This document shows, one piece after another, positions 61,458 through 64,000 of a stretch of DNA of 64,000 nt. The position numbers and the translations under genes are program-made. Position 1 is the stretch's first letter. Each line of letters begins with the position of its first letter. The DNA comes from Luteolibacter arcticus (GTDB taxonomy: Bacteria > Verrucomicrobiota > Verrucomicrobiia > Verrucomicrobiales > Akkermansiaceae). The DNA lies in NCBI RefSeq assembly GCF_025950235.1, contig NZ_JAPDDT010000001.1:992001-1056000 (forward strand). The letters run 5' to 3'. Under the pieces are notes generated by a model. The model saw nothing but the letters and a program-made list of their open reading frames with translations, was not told the DNA's origin and did no database searches.

Positions 61458-64000
61458 CTATTCATTCGGCTCGATCGCAATCCTCATCATCCTCCGTCCG
61501 CCTTCGGTCAAGGGCTCGTCATCCACGATGCGGTAAGTGCGCAGGCCACCAGCTTCGGCGATGACCTCCGGTTCCCTGGCCAGCGGGCTCCAGCTTTCCA
61601 AATTGGAGCTACCCATGCAGTGGAAGCTCAAGCTTTCCGCGGCCGACACTGTCACCTCGAATTCATAGGCCATGTGGATCTCACCTTCCATCTCGACCGG
61701 CACGAAGCGGATCGGCCGAGGCGCATCGTTCTGATCGGGATTTCCGCCGAAGAAGACCTCGAAGGCATTGGCGATGCCATCTCCATCCGGATCGCTCGCG
61801 AAGCCGATCAACGCCGGATTCCCGTGACCTTCAAAAATTCCGCCGGTGCCGGTCAATGACATGCGCACCGCTTCCTCATTCGTCTCAAGCAAGTTCGAAA
61901 CAGTTACCGTTACAGGGAATGAAATCGCCTCGTCCGCGTCATTCCGGGCTGTGACCGTAAGCTGGTATTGCGGCTTCGCCTCGTAGTCGATCTCACCGGC
62001 CACCGTGATCGCACCCGAAGCACTGTTGATGGCAAACCGCCCTTCCACATTTCCACCGGTGATCTGGTAGGCAAGTGGCTCTCCCGATGCCGGATCGATG
62101 GCGTGAACGGTGCCGACCGGTGTGCCCGGCAGTGAGCCTTCGGCGACCACAAATACCGGCGATGCATTCTCCGTTTCCAGTGGCTGCGGGAGTGAAACCA
62201 CTCCGACCGGCATCAGATGCTGGCCTGCGATCACCGTCGGGTTGGCAATGCCCGGACCCGTCCAACCGACGGCCAGGTGGTCGCTCCCGGCTCCTTCGCG
62301 ATGGAGCGCCTCGATGTAGTAGAGCCGCCCGGCCACAAGTTCGAGGGCCGCGGACTTCTGCGAGACATACTTGGTCCACTCCCGCGCGTTCGTCGCTCCT
62401 GGAACGCTGGCGATCTGAACCGCACGCGATTCCTCAAAGGTGGGACTCAGCCGCAGCACGCTGTCATCGTCGCTGGCAATCCACAGATGATAGGTCCCGG
62501 TGACTGGAGGGATCAGGTAGGCACGCATCCGCGATCCAAAGGAACTCCCAGCGTTCGCCGGGGCTTCGAACGAAGATCTCAGTTGGACACTGGCCGGGTA
62601 GTGCGGGTAGTCAGGATGATCCAGAAGGCTTTCCACCGTTCCGCCGCTGATGCCGCTCCATGTTTCATGAGAGATATGCCCGCGAGCGCCGCCAATGAAC
62701 CGGTTCTGGGTGCCAAAGGTCGACGCAAGCGAGCCCGTCCCTAACAGCGTCCAAGTCGCGCCGTCATTGCTGCCATGGAGTCTCCAGTCCTTCACTCGGC
62801 CGGACGCGGAATCCTGCCGCGGCGCGATGCTGAAGCCACCGACCTGCTGCGGCGACAGCATCTCGATGATGAGTTGGTGCGGGTAGTCCGGCAGATTGCT
62901 CCCCGACCACCGTGTGTGCCAGAAGGTAGAAGAGGAACCATCGAAGGCGCGGCTGGCCCGGCCATTCTCGCCCACCGTCTCCTCACTATCCGCCGTCACC
63001 ACCCAGCCCGTCCGGTTCAGCGGCAGGCCGTTCGCATTGAGCACATTGAACTCCGAAACCACCGACCACAAATACCCTTCGTGAGGAGTCAGCGCGTCGA
63101 ACTTCACGTAACGGTAGCCGCCCGTCTCTTCTTCCTCAATCAGCGTCTCCACCTCCTGAGTGCTGTAGGTGGATGCCAACGTGCCGGTTGAGACCGGTGT
63201 CCAAGTCACACCATCATTGCTGCCGTAGAATTCCCAATCCTTCACGCGGCCACCTACCGCATCCTGCCGCGGGGCAATCGAGAAGCCACCGACCGCACGG
63301 GTGGAAAGCATGTCGATCACCAGTTGGTGCGGATGGGGCGGTGGGTTACCACCGGACCACCGCGTGTGCCAGAAGGTGGTCGAGAGACCATCGAAGGCAC
63401 GGGTCGCCCGGCCGTTCTCATTGGCCGTTTCCTCACTGTCTGCAGTGACCACCCAGCCCGCTCGGTTCATCGCCTGGAGATTGCCGTCCAGCACGTTGAA
63501 TTCGGAGACCACCGACCAGAGCGAATTGTCGTGGGTCGAGAGAGAGACGAATTTCACGTAGCGGAACTCACCCGCTTCCGCCGGGTCCGAGGGTGGCACG
63601 GAGGCGTAGGGCATCACCTCCCACTCGAAGGTGGAGGCCACCGAGGCCCCACCCGCATCGCGAGCCGAAACGTGCACCGTATAAATCGCCACGGTGGACG
63701 GCGCGCCGGAAATGATCCCGGTCGTTCCATCCATCCACAAACCATCGGGCAGTCCACTCGCGTAAAACGTTACCGGCCCGCCACCGGGATCCGAGCCCGC
63801 GATGGGCAGATTCACCGGCTGTTGGATCGTGGAAACCTGTCGCGGCGGCGACGTCATCACCGGCGGCGGATTGCTCCCGGCCCCCGGGGCCGTCGCTTCG
63901 AGATCATCGATCTGCATCAGATACGCCACGAGCTGGCCGATCTCCGTGCCCGTGCGATGAAACAAATGCGCGTGGCGACCGCTGATGTCCCGACCGATCA
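61458..64000 (-). CDS. Discoidin/PA14/cadherin exported protein (5' end outside window)
   Basis: The frame is open through the window edge, so the start lies beyond 64000 (the TTG near 63965 is internal). The visible N-terminal piece (HAHLFHRTGTEIGQLVAYL, then QIDD) looks like the end of a cytochrome-c-type domain. Counting from 63965: an Ig-like region (45-120), two near-identical discoidin (F5/8C)-like domains at 133-270 and 283-420 (RYVKF, WSVVSEFNVL, FWHTRWSG), a PA14 domain (about 425-565), a cadherin-like domain (about 575-690), then the shared C-terminal module DPDGDGIANAFEVFFGGNP and SSNLESWSPL. Likely surface glycan-binding with a redox domain upstream. Confidence 0.85.
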   Translation of the reverse strand, partial: IGRDISGRHAHLFHRTGTEIGQLVAYLMQIDDLEATAPGAGSNPPPVMTSPPRQVSTIQQPVNLPIAGSDPGGGPVTFYASGLPDGLWMDGTTGIISGAPSTVAIYTVHVSARDAGGASVASTFEWEVMPYASVPPSDPAEAGEFRYVKFVSLSTHDNSLWSVVSEFNVLDGNLQAMNRAGWVVTADSEETANENGRATRAFDGLSTTFWHTRWSGGNPPPHPHQLVIDMLSTRAVGGFSIAPRQDAVGGRVKDWEFYGSNDGVTWTPVSTGTLASTYSTQEVETLIEEEETGGYRYVKFDALTPHEGYLWSVVSEFNVLNANGLPLNRTGWVVTADSEETVGENGRASRAFDGSSSTFWHTRWSGSNLPDYPHQLIIEMLSPQQVGGFSIAPRQDSASGRVKDWRLHGSNDGATWTLLGTGSLASTFGTQNRFIGGARGHISHETWSGISGGTVESLLDHPDYPHYPASVQLRSSFEAPANAGSSFGSRMRAYLIPPVTGTYHLWIASDDDSVLRLSPTFEESRAVQIASVPGATNAREWTKYVSQKSAALELVAGRLYYIEALHREGAGSDHLAVGWTGPGIANPTVIAGQHLMPVGVVSLPQPLETENASPVFVVAEGSLPGTPVGTVHAIDPASGEPLAYQITGGNVEGRFAINSASGAITVAGEIDYEAKPQYQLTVTARNDADEAISFPVTVTVSNLLETNEEAVRMSLTGTGGIFEGHGNPALIGFASDPDGDGIANAFEVFFGGNPDQNDAPRPIRFVPVEMEGEIHMAYEFEVTVSAAESLSFHCMGSSNLESWSPLAREPEVIAEAGGLRTYRIVDDEPLTEGGRRMMRIAIEPNE
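62706..63119 (-). repeat. Discoidin-like tandem copy (downstream copy)
   Basis: Second copy of the 450-bp tandem duplication within the truncated gene. It matches the copy at 63156-63569 with exact 150-codon period; motifs WSVVSEFNVL, GWVVTADSEET, FWHTRWSG, GGFSIAPRQD and GRVKDW recur at the same offsets. Confidence 0.85.
63156..63569 (-). repeat. Discoidin-like tandem copy (upstream copy)
   Basis: First copy of the same duplication. The close identity of both copies suggests recent or homogenised duplication. Confidence 0.85.

Overview
The window (about 62-64 % GC by eye, strongly GC-biased third codon positions) looks like a chromosome segment of a Verrucomicrobia-type bacterium, probably near Luteolibacter. 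That placement is inference. It rests on a Planctomycete/Verrucomicrobium-type membrane dehydrogenase fused to a cytochrome c domain, a DUF1080 protein, PEP-CTERM proteins, lamin-tail/CotH giants, a BatA-VWA protein carrying PA14, and weak Shine-Dalgarno sites. I saw no rRNA, tRNA, CRISPR array, transposase or prophage.

Layout. 1-5600: end of lipB, then a minus-strand housekeeping run (UbiA-like membrane protein, nucleotide kinase, fmt, small exported protein, pyrH, frr) and a divergent DEDDh exonuclease. 5.7-8.1 kb: aroB, a ParE-type toxin-antitoxin pair, menG/ubiE. 8.2-13.8 kb: glycan genes (GH3 beta-glucosidase, mannose-type C-type lectin protein, S1 sulfatase). 13.9-20.9 kb: cell-surface proteins (TonB-like anchor with PA14-like sensor, small exported protein, ROK kinase, two lipoproteins, one with a pseudopilin-like C-terminus, PEP-CTERM protein). 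20.9-33.6 kb: two O-methyltransferase paralogues, a beta-barrel outer membrane protein, a four-repeat exported protein, LysR regulator plus DUF2917-like protein, a second PEP-CTERM protein and a large phosphoesterase fusion. 33.7-40.9 kb: moxR-DUF58-BatA/VWA-MMPL operon. 41-48.5 kb: MlaE-like permease, pyrimidine phosphorylase, FG-GAP protein, DUF1080 protein, trpF, and a His-rich zinc/manganese-type ABC transporter. 48.5-64 kb: 1608-aa LTD/CotH protein, xylA, a 1397-aa SGNH/dehydrogenase/cytochrome fusion, phosphodiester glycosidase, DUF1963, GFA protein and a truncated discoidin/PA14/cadherin protein.

How the genes fit together. The housekeeping genes sit in a plausible operon. Much of the rest is a secretome for binding and processing complex polysaccharides (GH3, sulfatase, lectin, xylose isomerase, ROK kinase, DUF1080, PA14/discoidin/CotH proteins). 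Two different C-terminal signals appear on exported proteins: PEP-CTERM tails on two small proteins, and a shared DPDxDG-plus-beta-rich C-terminal module on several large ones. The second is my best candidate for an undescribed sorting or anchoring system.

Other notable signals. Leucine TTA codons are rare, and about 21 of 29 lie in the motif TGTTAG, which also occurs between genes. Operator-like inverted repeats precede the metal transporter operon and the beta-barrel gene. One protein has four repeats of about 137 residues, and another an exact-period 450-bp tandem duplication. All protein assignments were made by reading motifs; no database search was possible.
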